Of a stretch of 64,000 nucleotides of DNA, positions 53,491 to 61,661 are shown piece by piece (the first letter of the stretch is position 1; each line of letters starts with the position of its first letter). The position numbers and the translations under genes are program-made. The notes below the pieces were generated by a model. The model had not been told where the DNA came from. It saw only the letters and a program-made list of their open reading frames with translations, and did not search any database. The stretch is from CAG-411 sp963643465. Its GTDB lineage: Bacteria > Bacillota > Clostridia > Lachnospirales > Lachnospiraceae. The stretch is from positions 62,001 through 126,000 of the forward strand of contig CAVIJT010000002.1 of assembly GCA_963643465.1 (NCBI GenBank). Direction: 5' to 3'.

Positions 53491-53538
53491 TAAATAGAAT
53501 TACAGAAAGTATTTTACTACTACAGATTTTTTCGATGT

Positions 53539-53760
53539 TTATTCAGAGCCTAAAATTTCTTCAACAAATTTCTTTGTAGCATCTTCTATTCGCTTATCAT
53601 GTTCATAATTCCAGACTTTTATCATCAATTCTAAAACATACGGTGGCGGAGTTCGTTTTTTAGTCTCCCATCCTTGCACTGTGGCTATCGGTATACCAAA
53701 ATAATTAGCAAAATTAATTTGATTTAATCCAGTAGTTTTTCTAAACTCTTTGACTTCCAT
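53539..53760 (-). CDS. small HTH (YiaG/XRE-like) DNA-binding protein
   Basis: 73 residues. An HTH at about 8-45 (FRKTTGLNQINFANYFGIPIATVQGWETKKRTPPPYV in form) resembles YiaG and antitoxin-type regulators; the C-terminal 25 residues are helical (DKRIEDATKKFVEEILG). ATG 53760 is chosen; GGAAGGGTGG lies 8-9 bases upstream. It is the leftmost gene of the mobile element. No toxin partner is evident next to it. Confidence 0.75.
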   Translation of the reverse strand: MEVKEFRKTTGLNQINFANYFGIPIATVQGWETKKRTPPPYVLELMIKVWNYEHDKRIEDATKKFVEEILGSE

Positions 53761-53839
53761 AACACAAACCACCCTTCCAGCATAATTATATGTTCATTCG
53801 ACTGTTTTTGTCAAGGAAATTATTGTATATTTTTCAATA

Positions 53840-54244
53840 TTATTCCTCATTTTTAGGAAGATCATTTTTTACCATTCCAAAAGAATCAAATGTATAACCA
53901 AATTTTTCATAATACTCTTTAGCTTTTTCTGTCTTTAATTCCTTCTTAAAATGCACATATCGTTCATCAAACATTTTAAGCAAATTTTCTCCAATTTTAT
54001 TGCCTTGATAATTAGGATGAACTAAAAAATATGTAATATAAACATGCATAGAGTCATCTATAGCACTTAATAATCCTACAAGTTTATTTTTATCCCATGC
54101 CGAAAAAACAGCCTTCGAATGATACATTGCATTTTCCAATCTATGTGGATATGCAGCACTCTCATCTTCCCATCCCACAGATGTAAATAATTCTACTAAA
54201 TCACTTTCTTCAAATAACTGCGTTCTCTTATATGTAATATTCAT
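53840..54244 (-). CDS. GNAT family N-acetyltransferase
   Basis: 134-residue acetyl-CoA-dependent acetyltransferase. Seen: core strands VFSAWDKNKLVGLLSAIDD and YITYFLVHPNYQGNKIGENLLKMF, where NYQGNKIG is the acetyl-CoA-binding Q/RxxGxG/A loop, and a C-terminal KAKEYYEKFGYTFDSFGM. The substrate is unknown. RBS AAAGGAG is 7 bases before the ATG. It is element cargo, with codon and base use like its neighbours. Confidence 0.85.
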   Translation of the reverse strand: MNITYKRTQLFEESDLVELFTSVGWEDESAAYPHRLENAMYHSKAVFSAWDKNKLVGLLSAIDDSMHVYITYFLVHPNYQGNKIGENLLKMFDERYVHFKKELKTEKAKEYYEKFGYTFDSFGMVKNDLPKNEE

Positions 54245-54298
54245 TGTTTTTACTCTCCTTTTTATATTGTTAAAATCAATTATATCAGTTCCATATAA

Positions 54299-55792
54299 TT
54301 ATACCTTCCATTCAATTTCCAGCTCATTTTTTTTGACTAAAATTCTTTTTATATAACTTGCTGCCACTAGATGCTTTTCTTCCAACGCTAAACTAGAAAA
54401 GTCAATTTTGTCAATCGTAACTTTCGGCATCTGTACATTAGAAATCCTCTTTAATATTTCCTTTTTCTGCATATCTAAGCGTTTAATTTCACTATTGATA
54501 TAAGAAATCAATGTTCCCTCTGCCTCTCCACTCTTAAGCGTAGAAATTAAATTTTCAATTGCCTGCTCTGTCTTTTCCAATTCAATTTTGTCTGCATTGG
54601 ATAATGTTGGTTGAAATTCTACTGGCTCTCCATGACAACTATTGATTACCATTTCTAGTTCCTTTTGTACATACTTTTCCAGTTCCCCCAAACGAAAAGA
54701 AATTTTATTACTGCATCCATTTTTCCTAACATATTTCCCACTACAATACAATCCTCTCTCTTCTCTATTCTGATCTGTTCCCAATTTAATGGCATACTCA
54801 CACTCTCCGCATTTAATTAAACCAGTCAGCCAGGTAAGCGTTCCTTTTCCGTTATTTCCAATTTGCTTATTGGTATCTAATTTATAATTTGCAGCAAGCC
54901 AGATTTCTGCCTTTACTGCTCCTTTCCAATTAGCAAGTACAAATACCATATCCTCATAATCCTTATATTCTCTATTTGTCCCTCCAGCCAAAGTCCCCCT
55001 CTTACCAACCAAAATTCCAGCTCTTTCACCAATAAAATCATCCACTGGGTTAATAATTTGAATACCAAATGATTTTATATAACAATATACTTCATAATCA
55101 GCTTGTACATAAACAGGGTTTCTCATTAATTTTGCCAAACTTACGCTACCCCAAGTTTTACTGCGCATACAAGGAATCCCTCTTTTATTTAAATCATCTG
55201 CAAGTTTTCCCAAAGATATTTCTGTATAAGCATATCTTTCAAATATTTCTTTCATAATTCCAATGTCCTGATTTTCTACCAGTGTTGGAACATTTCTACC
55301 AAACTTATCTCTCAATCGTCCATTGGATAATCCATAAGGAGCTGGTCCCCCTGGCCACCTTCCGTCTTTTACCCGACTGTAATAGTTGTCTTTTACCCTC
55401 TCTGCAATGGTTTCCCTCTCCATTTCAGCAAAAACCATAACAATGAATAGCATGGCCTTTCCCATCGGAGTGCTTGTATCAAAATTTTGTGTAGCAGAAA
55501 GCAAATTCACTTTTTCCTCTTCAAAAATTCTCCATATTTCAGAGAAGTCTAAAATAGATCTACTTAATCGATCCAGCTTATAAATAATAACTTTGGATAT
55601 CTTTCCATCTTTAATATCACTTAGCATTTGTTGAAATGCTGGTCTTTTCGTATTCTTTCCGCTGAACCCCTTGTCCTTATAGACAAGAGGCTCTGCATCC
55701 TCTATACAATGCTTTTTACAAAACTCAATCTGCGTTTCAATAGAAAGACTATCTTTTACATCTAACGACTGTCTGGCATAAATTGCTTCCAT
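54299..55792 (-). CDS. large serine recombinase (integrase of the mobile element)
   Basis: 497-residue site-specific recombinase. The resolvase catalytic domain at about 3-150 has Ser in AIYARQSLD, VIIYKLDRLSRS and MERETIAERV; a recombinase domain follows at about 160-280 (APYGLSNGR, GKLADDLNKRGIPCMRS); a zinc ribbon at about 320-370 (CGECEYAI, CSNK); then a coiled coil (about 395-450). This type cuts at short att sites with a 2-base crossover. Its place next to the cut deacetylase gene makes it the likely integrase. ATG 55792 shares one base with the stop of the small gene before it; AAGGGG precedes it. Confidence 0.95.
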   Translation of the reverse strand: MEAIYARQSLDVKDSLSIETQIEFCKKHCIEDAEPLVYKDKGFSGKNTKRPAFQQMLSDIKDGKISKVIIYKLDRLSRSILDFSEIWRIFEEEKVNLLSATQNFDTSTPMGKAMLFIVMVFAEMERETIAERVKDNYYSRVKDGRWPGGPAPYGLSNGRLRDKFGRNVPTLVENQDIGIMKEIFERYAYTEISLGKLADDLNKRGIPCMRSKTWGSVSLAKLMRNPVYVQADYEVYCYIKSFGIQIINPVDDFIGERAGILVGKRGTLAGGTNREYKDYEDMVFVLANWKGAVKAEIWLAANYKLDTNKQIGNNGKGTLTWLTGLIKCGECEYAIKLGTDQNREERGLYCSGKYVRKNGCSNKISFRLGELEKYVQKELEMVINSCHGEPVEFQPTLSNADKIELEKTEQAIENLISTLKSGEAEGTLISYINSEIKRLDMQKKEILKRISNVQMPKVTIDKIDFSSLALEEKHLVAASYIKRILVKKNELEIEWKV

Positions 55793-55938
55793 CAACAAAC
55801 CCCTTTATGTTTTTTCTTTTCATACAGACCATTCATATACATAGACCTTTGGATATTCACATAGATACGTTTTAATTCCTTTTTTCTTTCCTCATCATTC
55901 TTATACTTTTCTGGAATTACATTTTTTACAACAACCAT
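55792..55938 (-). CDS. small protein translationally coupled to the recombinase
   Basis: 48 residues, basic (MVVVKNVIPEKYKNDEERKK, KRIYVNIQRSMYMNGLYEKKK). RBS GGAAG lies 7 bases before the ATG at 55938, and its TGA overlaps the recombinase ATG (TGATG). No family is recognised; position suggests a recombination directionality or expression-coupling role, but that is only inference. Confidence 0.6.
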   Translation of the reverse strand: MVVVKNVIPEKYKNDEERKKELKRIYVNIQRSMYMNGLYEKKKHKGVC

Positions 55939-56013
55939 ACTATCACTTCCATCTCTTTTGTGTATTCTATTCTTCGGTAAAATCAAACATTCCTTATGTA
56001 CAAGCTATTACCA

Positions 56014-58149
56014 CTATTTTCTTTTTTTCCTCTTTGGGAACTCAAACTTCACTTCCCCTTCATCACTTAAAACCAGCTTTGCATCAAAAGTTCCACCAGC
56101 TTTTTTCGCAAATCCTTTTATCAAGGAAGTTTTTCCCTTTTCTAATAACTGTATTATCTGACTATCTGATAATTCTTTTCCTGCTACTACTTTCCAAATT
56201 ACAAAATGACATTCCTTTTCCTTATAGTTGCTACAGTAGTAATTTTTCTTGCCTTCTAAAATAGAACCTGCACACATGGGACATCGACCAACTCCACTGC
56301 CACTATTTCCAGTATACACAGCTTCGATAACCGTATCACGATCCTGTTCTATAACTTCTGCAATATCCTGTTTCGTTTTCTCCACTACATGCTCTAGCGT
56401 AAGTTCTTTTCGAAACACCTTTTTTAAATCCATTCCCAGTGCAACCGTTTTCGTTTTATCCATGTCAATTCCTAGCTGCTCTAGCACTTCTACTAACGAT
56501 TTTCCCTTTTCTGTAATATGAAATAAATTCTTTTCTTTCTTTATATAGGCATACCGCTGCGCATTTTCAATTATTCCGGCTCTAGTTGCTACGGTACCAA
56601 TCTCACATCCCTGTAGCATAGCTTTATAATCCTCTTCCTCCGTATCTGTCTCTTCTGATGCGGCTGCAATCTCGGTTCTCTTAAATGGGTTCTTCAGGAA
56701 TGTATTCAGTTCCGCCTCACTAACATGCGCTGGTGGCTTGGTTGTTTTTTCCATAAGCTGTATTTCTAAATTGTTTATTACTTCCCCTTCTGAAAAATTA
56801 GGAAGTAATTTCTCACTTTTCATTGGTTCATACTTAAGAAATCCTTCTGTAAGAATAGATGTACCTTTTAATTCCATGCTATATGAACCCATTTGGATTT
56901 CTACCCTGGTTTCCTGAAGAACTGTCTCTTCTGTAAGAAAGTTACTGATAAAACGGTTCTTTATGACTTTATATACATTTTCCTCTTTCTCAGATAGTGC
57001 CTCCGGACTTTTTCCCGTAATAATCAACGCAGTATGACCTTCTATCTTGCTATCATCAAAAATACTTTTACTCTCTCTCAAAGCAAGCGGTATTCCTTCC
57101 TCCTCAGTAAGTTTTTCCCAAATCTCCCTAACGCTTTCTTTTTCTGCTGTGGCAAGATATTCTGTATTTGTTCTTGGATATGTCACATATCCTTTTTCAT
57201 ACAGCGTCTGCGTAGCAGCCAATGTTTCTGCAGAAGAATATTTGTATTCCTTTGACATCTTATTTTGCAGCTTATCAAGTGAGAATAATTTTGGCGGTGC
57301 TTTTACCACAGATTTACTTTCTACTGTGCTAACAATCGCCTGCAAATCTTCTAATATATCTAAATGCACAGCAAGTTTATTACACACCTCTTCTCCTTCG
57401 GATTTTTGTACTTCTGAAAAACGTGAATCTTTCAATTTACCTTTTACTGGTATTCCATCCTTCTCAAACTGTACTTCTATTTCATAAAAAATCTCTTTTT
57501 CAAAAAACTCTATGCTCCGATCTCGATCATAAACAAATTTTACAATTGGATTTAGTACCCTGCCAATAGGATATAAGGTACCAGCCTTTAGCGTAACAAA
57601 TCGAGTAAAGTTAATTCCCCACAACCAATCTATATACGTTCTGGTTAGTCCCTCTTCATAAAGATTTCCATATGCCTCTTCCGGCTTTAAATCTTTCAAG
57701 GCCTTCTGGACAAACTCCGGGGTAGTTGCTGTAAGCCAGATACGCTCCACAGGTTTCCATATCCCCGTTTCCTTTTGTAACTGGTCAACAATATTCAAAA
57801 TAATAACACTCCCCTCCCGATCCGGATCTCCAGCATTAATAATTCCTGATACCTCCGAACGTTGATAAAGTTTTTGTATTATTTTGAATTGCTTTTTTAC
57901 ACCACTGTCATCACGCAAAATATATTCAAACTGTTCCGGAAAAAACGGAAGTTGCTCCAACGACCATTTTTCTTTTTCTACATTTCTATACTGTTCCACT
58001 GTCTTTAGTCCAAACAAGTGGCCAAAGGCAAAGGTCACAATATAATTCTCGTTTTCAAAATAACCGTCTGCCTTTTCCATTCTTCCTATTCCAGCAACAA
58101 TCTTCATAGCCAGACTGGGCTTTTCCGCAATAATTAGTTTCTTACTCAT
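56014..58149 (-). CDS. topB: DNA topoisomerase III (type IA), element-borne
   Basis: 711-residue type IA topoisomerase, common in ICEs. Seen: Toprim domain (KKLIIAEKPSLAMKIV, NAGDPDREGSVIIL), catalytic Tyr in GYVTYPRTNTEYL, LTRTYIDWLWGINFTRFVT, a C-terminal zinc finger (CPMCAGSI, CSNYKEKECHFVIW), and a basic end KRKKRK. The start at 58149 is chosen since GAAGGAAG precedes it. The terminator at 58182-58228 separates it from the VapD-like pair. It probably helps transfer or replication of the element. Confidence 0.92.
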   Translation of the reverse strand: MSKKLIIAEKPSLAMKIVAGIGRMEKADGYFENENYIVTFAFGHLFGLKTVEQYRNVEKEKWSLEQLPFFPEQFEYILRDDSGVKKQFKIIQKLYQRSEVSGIINAGDPDREGSVIILNIVDQLQKETGIWKPVERIWLTATTPEFVQKALKDLKPEEAYGNLYEEGLTRTYIDWLWGINFTRFVTLKAGTLYPIGRVLNPIVKFVYDRDRSIEFFEKEIFYEIEVQFEKDGIPVKGKLKDSRFSEVQKSEGEEVCNKLAVHLDILEDLQAIVSTVESKSVVKAPPKLFSLDKLQNKMSKEYKYSSAETLAATQTLYEKGYVTYPRTNTEYLATAEKESVREIWEKLTEEEGIPLALRESKSIFDDSKIEGHTALIITGKSPEALSEKEENVYKVIKNRFISNFLTEETVLQETRVEIQMGSYSMELKGTSILTEGFLKYEPMKSEKLLPNFSEGEVINNLEIQLMEKTTKPPAHVSEAELNTFLKNPFKRTEIAAASEETDTEEEDYKAMLQGCEIGTVATRAGIIENAQRYAYIKKEKNLFHITEKGKSLVEVLEQLGIDMDKTKTVALGMDLKKVFRKELTLEHVVEKTKQDIAEVIEQDRDTVIEAVYTGNSGSGVGRCPMCAGSILEGKKNYYCSNYKEKECHFVIWKVVAGKELSDSQIIQLLEKGKTSLIKGFAKKAGGTFDAKLVLSDEGEVKFEFPKRKKRK

Positions 58150-58181
58150 ATTCTTCCTTCTTTCACTCCATTTTTGCACAC

Positions 58182-58228
58182 AAAAAAGGTGCAGTTTCTA
58201 CGCTTTAATTTCATAGATACTACACCTT
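58182..58228 (-). terminator. terminator of the VapD-like operon
   Basis: On the minus strand AGGTG-AGT-TCTA pairs with TAGA-ACT-CACCT, followed by TTTTTTG. Confidence 0.75.
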
Positions 58229-58255
58229 TATATCAATAATCCAATCTTCTATTTT

Positions 58256-58471
58256 CTAACGTGACTTACCTCTACTTTTAAAATCAGAAACCGCCAAATT
58301 ACTCATTTCATGATTACTCATATAAGAACTGCCTTCTATATGAATAAACCCATTCTCTCGAAAGAAATCACGAATTTCTTTATAAGGTTGTCGAAAATTG
58401 TCTTTACCAAATATTTTTTTACAAACGTTGGTATCAAGATCAAATGTAATTTGTTTTCTTTTTGCCCTCAC
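58256..58471 (-). CDS. VapD-like small protein (possible truncated RNase toxin)
   Basis: 71 residues. KQITFDLDTNVCKKIFG, YKEIRDFFRENGFIHIEGSSYMS matches the first ferredoxin-like half of VapD, an interferase-type RNase. VapD is usually 90-100 residues; here the end (SDFKSRGKSR) is short, so activity is uncertain. It follows the 108-residue gene by 3 bases and is in the same operon. No start signal of its own stands out; it is probably translated by coupling. Confidence 0.6.
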   Translation of the reverse strand: MRAKRKQITFDLDTNVCKKIFGKDNFRQPYKEIRDFFRENGFIHIEGSSYMSNHEMSNLAVSDFKSRGKSR

Positions 58472-58474
58472 TTG

Positions 58475-58801
58475 CTATACCTCTAAAGCTGTAACAGGGC
58501 GTATTCCTTTTTTTTCATACAGCTTTAATACTTCCGAAATACAATCCTCCGTCTCTCCATCTACATCTAATGTCCACTCTTTTAGAAACGATACATATTC
58601 CAAATCTTTACGAGTATGACGTGTTACAAACATGGTCAATAAGCACAATGCATCCTCACCATCCTTTGAAAACACCCCATATTCATTCTCGCTAATACCA
58701 TACTTTTCTGCATATTCTCTCATTGGACATAACAATTCTTCCTCTGTACTCCCTGCAGAAGCAACCTTTTCTTTATTAAAAACAAATGTTAATGAAACCA
58801 T
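58475..58801 (-). CDS. conserved element protein upstream of VapD-like gene (possible antitoxin)
   Basis: 108 residues, acidic, soluble. LTFVFNKEKVASAGSTEEELL, EYGVFSKDGEDALCLLTMFV, and EWTLDVDGETEDCISEVLKLYEKKGI resemble small conserved proteins I know only from mobile elements of Clostridia; no function is assigned. It sits directly before the VapD-like gene, where VapX-type antitoxins are found. The promoter is at 58865-58892 and RBS GGGGAAG precedes the ATG. Confidence 0.7.
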   Translation of the reverse strand: MVSLTFVFNKEKVASAGSTEEELLCPMREYAEKYGISENEYGVFSKDGEDALCLLTMFVTRHTRKDLEYVSFLKEWTLDVDGETEDCISEVLKLYEKKGIRPVTALEV

Positions 58802-58864
58802 ATCACTTCCCCTTTCACTCTATCACTACTTAATTCAACATTCTTATCACATATTCTTTCTTCT

Positions 58865-58892
58865 ATTATATCACAAAATCACTTTCCTCCAA
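58865..58892 (-). promoter_or_regulatory. promoter of the VapD-like operon
   Basis: Minus strand TTGGAG, 16-base spacer, TATAAT. Confidence 0.65.
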
Positions 58893-59039
58893 ATATAATT
58901 TTGTCGATAAAGAAACATTTGGTGTAATATCTATGAAATTTTCAATGTACACTACGCCCCGGTAACCTATAATACTGGATCCTCAGCTTAAGGAAGGCAT
59001 ATATAAACTGTATTATCCTCCACAATACAGCTTGTATAT

Positions 59040-59210
59040 AACTTTCCACACTATCTAAATGTGGATTTATGGATAACTGCCATTCCATCGTGGATAAGCC
59101 CATGCATAACCCATGGAAAACAAAAAACCGTTTCCCACAGGTTACACACATCCTTACCCACAATTCTATACACGCAGCAGTTACCCACAAGCTCCACATT
59201 TTCTACTGCT
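59040..59210. other. non-coding region with DnaA-box-like motif cluster (putative origin)
   Basis: The 58802-59275 gap has no convincing gene. It holds near matches to the DnaA box TTATCCACA: TATGGATAA (59068), CGTGGATAA (59089) and TGTGGATTT (59060) in one orientation, then TTTCCCACA (59131), TTACACACA (59142), TTACCCACA (59154) and TTACCCACA (59181) in the other. Each has 7-8 of 9 bases. The head-to-head order suggests a replication origin or iteron/oriT region of the element; this is inference. Confidence 0.45.
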
Positions 59211-59275
59211 ACTGCAATATCAGATATATGACACTGACTGAACTTATTTTTCTTCCACGATCTCACTCTCCTTTA

Positions 59276-59467
59276 TTACCACCACTCCAAACAAGGTTCT
59301 GCTAAAATTTTATTGTTTTGTCTATAATGCCACCAGTTACCACTCTCGTATTGGACACATATCACTCCATTTTCTTCTTTCCAATAATTCACAATGCCAC
59401 CCTCTCTCCAAAACTCAAATGCTTTCTTGTGTTCCGCCATACAGAATTCTGCATCTCCCCAATCCAT
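59276..59467 (-). CDS. small Trp-rich protein of unknown function
   Basis: 63 residues, soluble, with eight or so aromatic Trp positions (FEFWREGGIVNYWKEENGV, QYESGNWWHYRQNN, CLEWW). GAGAGGTGG lies 6-7 bases before the ATG at 59467. It is the last gene of the leftward element operon. No family is recognised. Confidence 0.6.
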   Translation of the reverse strand: MDWGDAEFCMAEHKKAFEFWREGGIVNYWKEENGVICVQYESGNWWHYRQNNKILAEPCLEWW

Positions 59468-59487
59468 CACTATCCACCTCTCCTATT

Positions 59488-59751
59488 TCATAATCTTTTA
59501 CATGCCTCTAAAAATTTCCTAAATGCCTCTTTCGAGGAGAATTCCAATGTATCTTCCCTATCTTCAACCAACACACAATAGCGTTTTAGAAAATTTATAA
59601 ACCGTTGTCTCTGCACATCATTGCTGGATATTTTCTTTTGTACATTGGCAATAAATTCCACATCCTGATTGGAAATTGGCTTTCCTTCTACCAGCAATGT
59701 AACTCCAACCTGATTCAGATTACTATTCTTCTTTCTTTTCCAAAATGACAT
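59488..59751 (-). CDS. small hypothetical protein
   Basis: 87 residues, basic N-terminus (MSFWKRKKNSN), then a possible alpha/beta fold (VGVTLLVEGKPISNQDVEFIANVQKKI) and a helical C-terminus (SSKEAFRKFLEACKRL). AAAGGAGCAG precedes the ATG. It sits between two genes of the same direction in the element. No family is recognised. Confidence 0.6.
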   Translation of the reverse strand: MSFWKRKKNSNLNQVGVTLLVEGKPISNQDVEFIANVQKKISSNDVQRQRFINFLKRYCVLVEDREDTLEFSSKEAFRKFLEACKRL

Positions 59752-59780
59752 TTAGCTGCTCCTTTCATCAAACTGGATAA

Positions 59781-60944
59781 CTACATAGCATTTTCCAATT
59801 CCTTTAAATCCTTTTCCAAAAAGGTCGTTTTCCGAACACATTTGACAATTCCATTTAGCTGCATATATCTTCTTACTGCTTTCCAATCTGGTCTATCAAG
59901 TCCAATCATTCCTCTCCGGATTTTGTCACCCGGTTCAATTCCAATTTCCATCATCTTTTGAATGGCAACGTCAAATGCTGCAGGTTTCCTATGTTCATAA
60001 TCTGCTAAATCTTGATTGGAAATTGTCAAATCCTTTTTCTCATTGGCAACATTTTTATTGGATTTTAGGTAACAACGCTGATTTTGCGTAGTTAATTTAC
60101 TTTTTCCTTTTGTCAATTCCGCATACGTTGCCATTTTCTCTTGATAGGTCTTTTCAATTTTGAACAGCAAATTGCCAAAAATAATTACCTTTAATTTTGC
60201 CAATAGAGAACGATTGTCCAATTCACCATTTGCCAATAGTCCATTTTTAGAATATAATTTATACTTCATTTTGACAGCCGTACTGGAAAATAAATTGGAA
60301 ATAATATCAGCCCCACTTGCCAAAATAATAGAAATCAAATTACCAATTTTGGAATTGCCATATTCCGGAATGATCGATTGGATAAACAAAAAGTTGCAAT
60401 AAATGGACACTGCCATGACAACAAATCGAAATCCATTTAACAAAAAATTTTTGTCACTATGATACAAGTCCAAAGCATAACTAAAAAAAGAATAAATAAT
60501 TACGCTGCTTTGCATCAAACACATTAAAAGCACTGCAATCCAATAACGGCCAGACAATGCCTCCAGCAATCCACCGGGAGAGCAAGCATTACTCAATCCA
60601 GCACAGGACATAAAAACTGACACGATAGAAGCAGTAATAGAAAACCCATAAAAGAAAAGACTTGATTTTTGCAAAACCTTTCTCAAGTCGATTTCACACA
60701 TTTTCTTATCTACTTTATCCTGTTTCTCTGCCAAAACAGCATTCTGTTCCAGCTTACTCATTTGCAATTCTACATCCTGTTGCTCAATAGAACTTTCAAT
60801 CTGGTTAATAGAAGATGCCCAACGTTTCCCCACAATTAGCTTTGCAGCCTTTTTCATTTCTTTCTTTTCAGTGCGTTCCTCAATTTTTTTGTACTGATCT
60901 GTTTCTGTAATCTTAGAAATTAGTGTATTATCTGCCATAATCAT
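59781..60944 (-). CDS. multipass membrane protein of the mobile element, unknown function
   Basis: 387 residues. A charged, coiled N-terminus (about 1-95) is followed by four TM segments at about 100-235 (SLFFYGFSITASIVSVFMSCAG, YWIAVLLMCLMQSSVIIYSFF, FRFVVMAVSIYCNFLFIQSI, IGNLISIILASGADIISNLF), then a cytosolic C-terminus with a helix-turn-helix-like end (WKAVRRYMQLNGIVKCVRK). The last part resembles the small DNA-binding tail of some replication or mobilisation proteins, but I cannot name a family. Its ATG overlaps the stop of a 22-codon ORF (ATGA). It may be part of a transfer or surface function. Confidence 0.7.
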   Translation of the reverse strand: MIMADNTLISKITETDQYKKIEERTEKKEMKKAAKLIVGKRWASSINQIESSIEQQDVELQMSKLEQNAVLAEKQDKVDKKMCEIDLRKVLQKSSLFFYGFSITASIVSVFMSCAGLSNACSPGGLLEALSGRYWIAVLLMCLMQSSVIIYSFFSYALDLYHSDKNFLLNGFRFVVMAVSIYCNFLFIQSIIPEYGNSKIGNLISIILASGADIISNLFSSTAVKMKYKLYSKNGLLANGELDNRSLLAKLKVIIFGNLLFKIEKTYQEKMATYAELTKGKSKLTTQNQRCYLKSNKNVANEKKDLTISNQDLADYEHRKPAAFDVAIQKMMEIGIEPGDKIRRGMIGLDRPDWKAVRRYMQLNGIVKCVRKTTFLEKDLKELENAM

Positions 60945-61009
60945 TTCTCCCTCCTATGTAGCGTATATTTAAAAACATACTGTTCATATTCTTCCTCCGT
61001 CATTTTCAT
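60941..61009 (-). CDS. 22-codon ORF coupled to the membrane protein gene
   Basis: MKMTEEEYEQYVFKYTLHRR followed by EK and stop. A strong AAGGGAGGG lies 6-7 bases before its ATG, and its TGA overlaps the ATG of the 387-residue gene. Inside it lies the GGAGGGAG ribosome binding site of that gene. Translation of this ORF could control the next start. Confidence 0.5.
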   Translation of the reverse strand: MKMTEEEYEQYVFKYTLHRREK

Positions 61010-61023
61010 GATCAATCCCTCCC

Positions 61024-61647
61024 TTAAAACAATTCCTTCGCAGTATCCAGCATACTATCTACATTAATGTAATCTCTCCAGTGTTCCTCATCCTCCGGAT
61101 CAAAATTCCTCTCCACATCCCGGATGCAGAACAGGAATTCTCGGTTAAAGATATTATCAAAAATGTTCAAATTTCCATATTTAAGAAACATTGTATGCCC
61201 AAATCCATATGCCAATTTATTTTCAAGGTCTAGCGAAGTCTGTAATAACATTGCACAAGGAATACATCCTGAATATATATCCTTACCTTCAAAAACTTCG
61301 ATATCCTTGTAACCAGAATAGTATATCTTTTCATCCTCCAGCGATATCAAGGCATAATGTTTAAATTCTTTTACTTTCTCAACATAATCCTCTTTGCCCT
61401 TTTTATCTACACGCATAAAAACACCATACACAAGTTGAAGAGGAGTACCCTCATCCGGTTCGACTTTTTCATATTCTGGCTGTTTTTTATCCTTTTCTGT
61501 TTTTTTCATCCAATCATCCAAATGAGCAAATTCCTGCGCATCTAAAGTCACATAACTTCCATCCTTTAATTCTAATGCTGCATATTGTCTTTCTTCACGA
61601 ATACCATTATTACAAATTGGACAATTACAATTTTCTTTGTGTTTCAT
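61024..61647 (-). CDS. cysteine-motif protein of unknown function
   Basis: 207 residues, soluble and acidic. N-terminal CNCPICNNG is a possible metal or zinc-knuckle start; C-terminal IYSGCIPCAMLLQTSLDLE and FLFCIRDVERNFDPEDEEHW. The middle (LQLVYGVFMRVDKKGKEDYVEKVKEF) looks like beta-rich binding domain. ATG 61647 is set by AAGGGAG 7 bases upstream. It is 14 bases after the pentapeptide-like gene. No family is recognised. Confidence 0.65.
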   Translation of the reverse strand: MKHKENCNCPICNNGIREERQYAALELKDGSYVTLDAQEFAHLDDWMKKTEKDKKQPEYEKVEPDEGTPLQLVYGVFMRVDKKGKEDYVEKVKEFKHYALISLEDEKIYYSGYKDIEVFEGKDIYSGCIPCAMLLQTSLDLENKLAYGFGHTMFLKYGNLNIFDNIFNREFLFCIRDVERNFDPEDEEHWRDYINVDSMLDTAKELF

Positions 61648-61661
61648 ATCGTTTCTCCCTT

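Noticed and set aside
58942..59266. Frames of 71-85 codons in the element's gene-free stretch
   Set aside because: No ribosome binding site, odd composition, and they overlap the DnaA-box-like motifs, which explain the recurring Trp/Ile/His codons.
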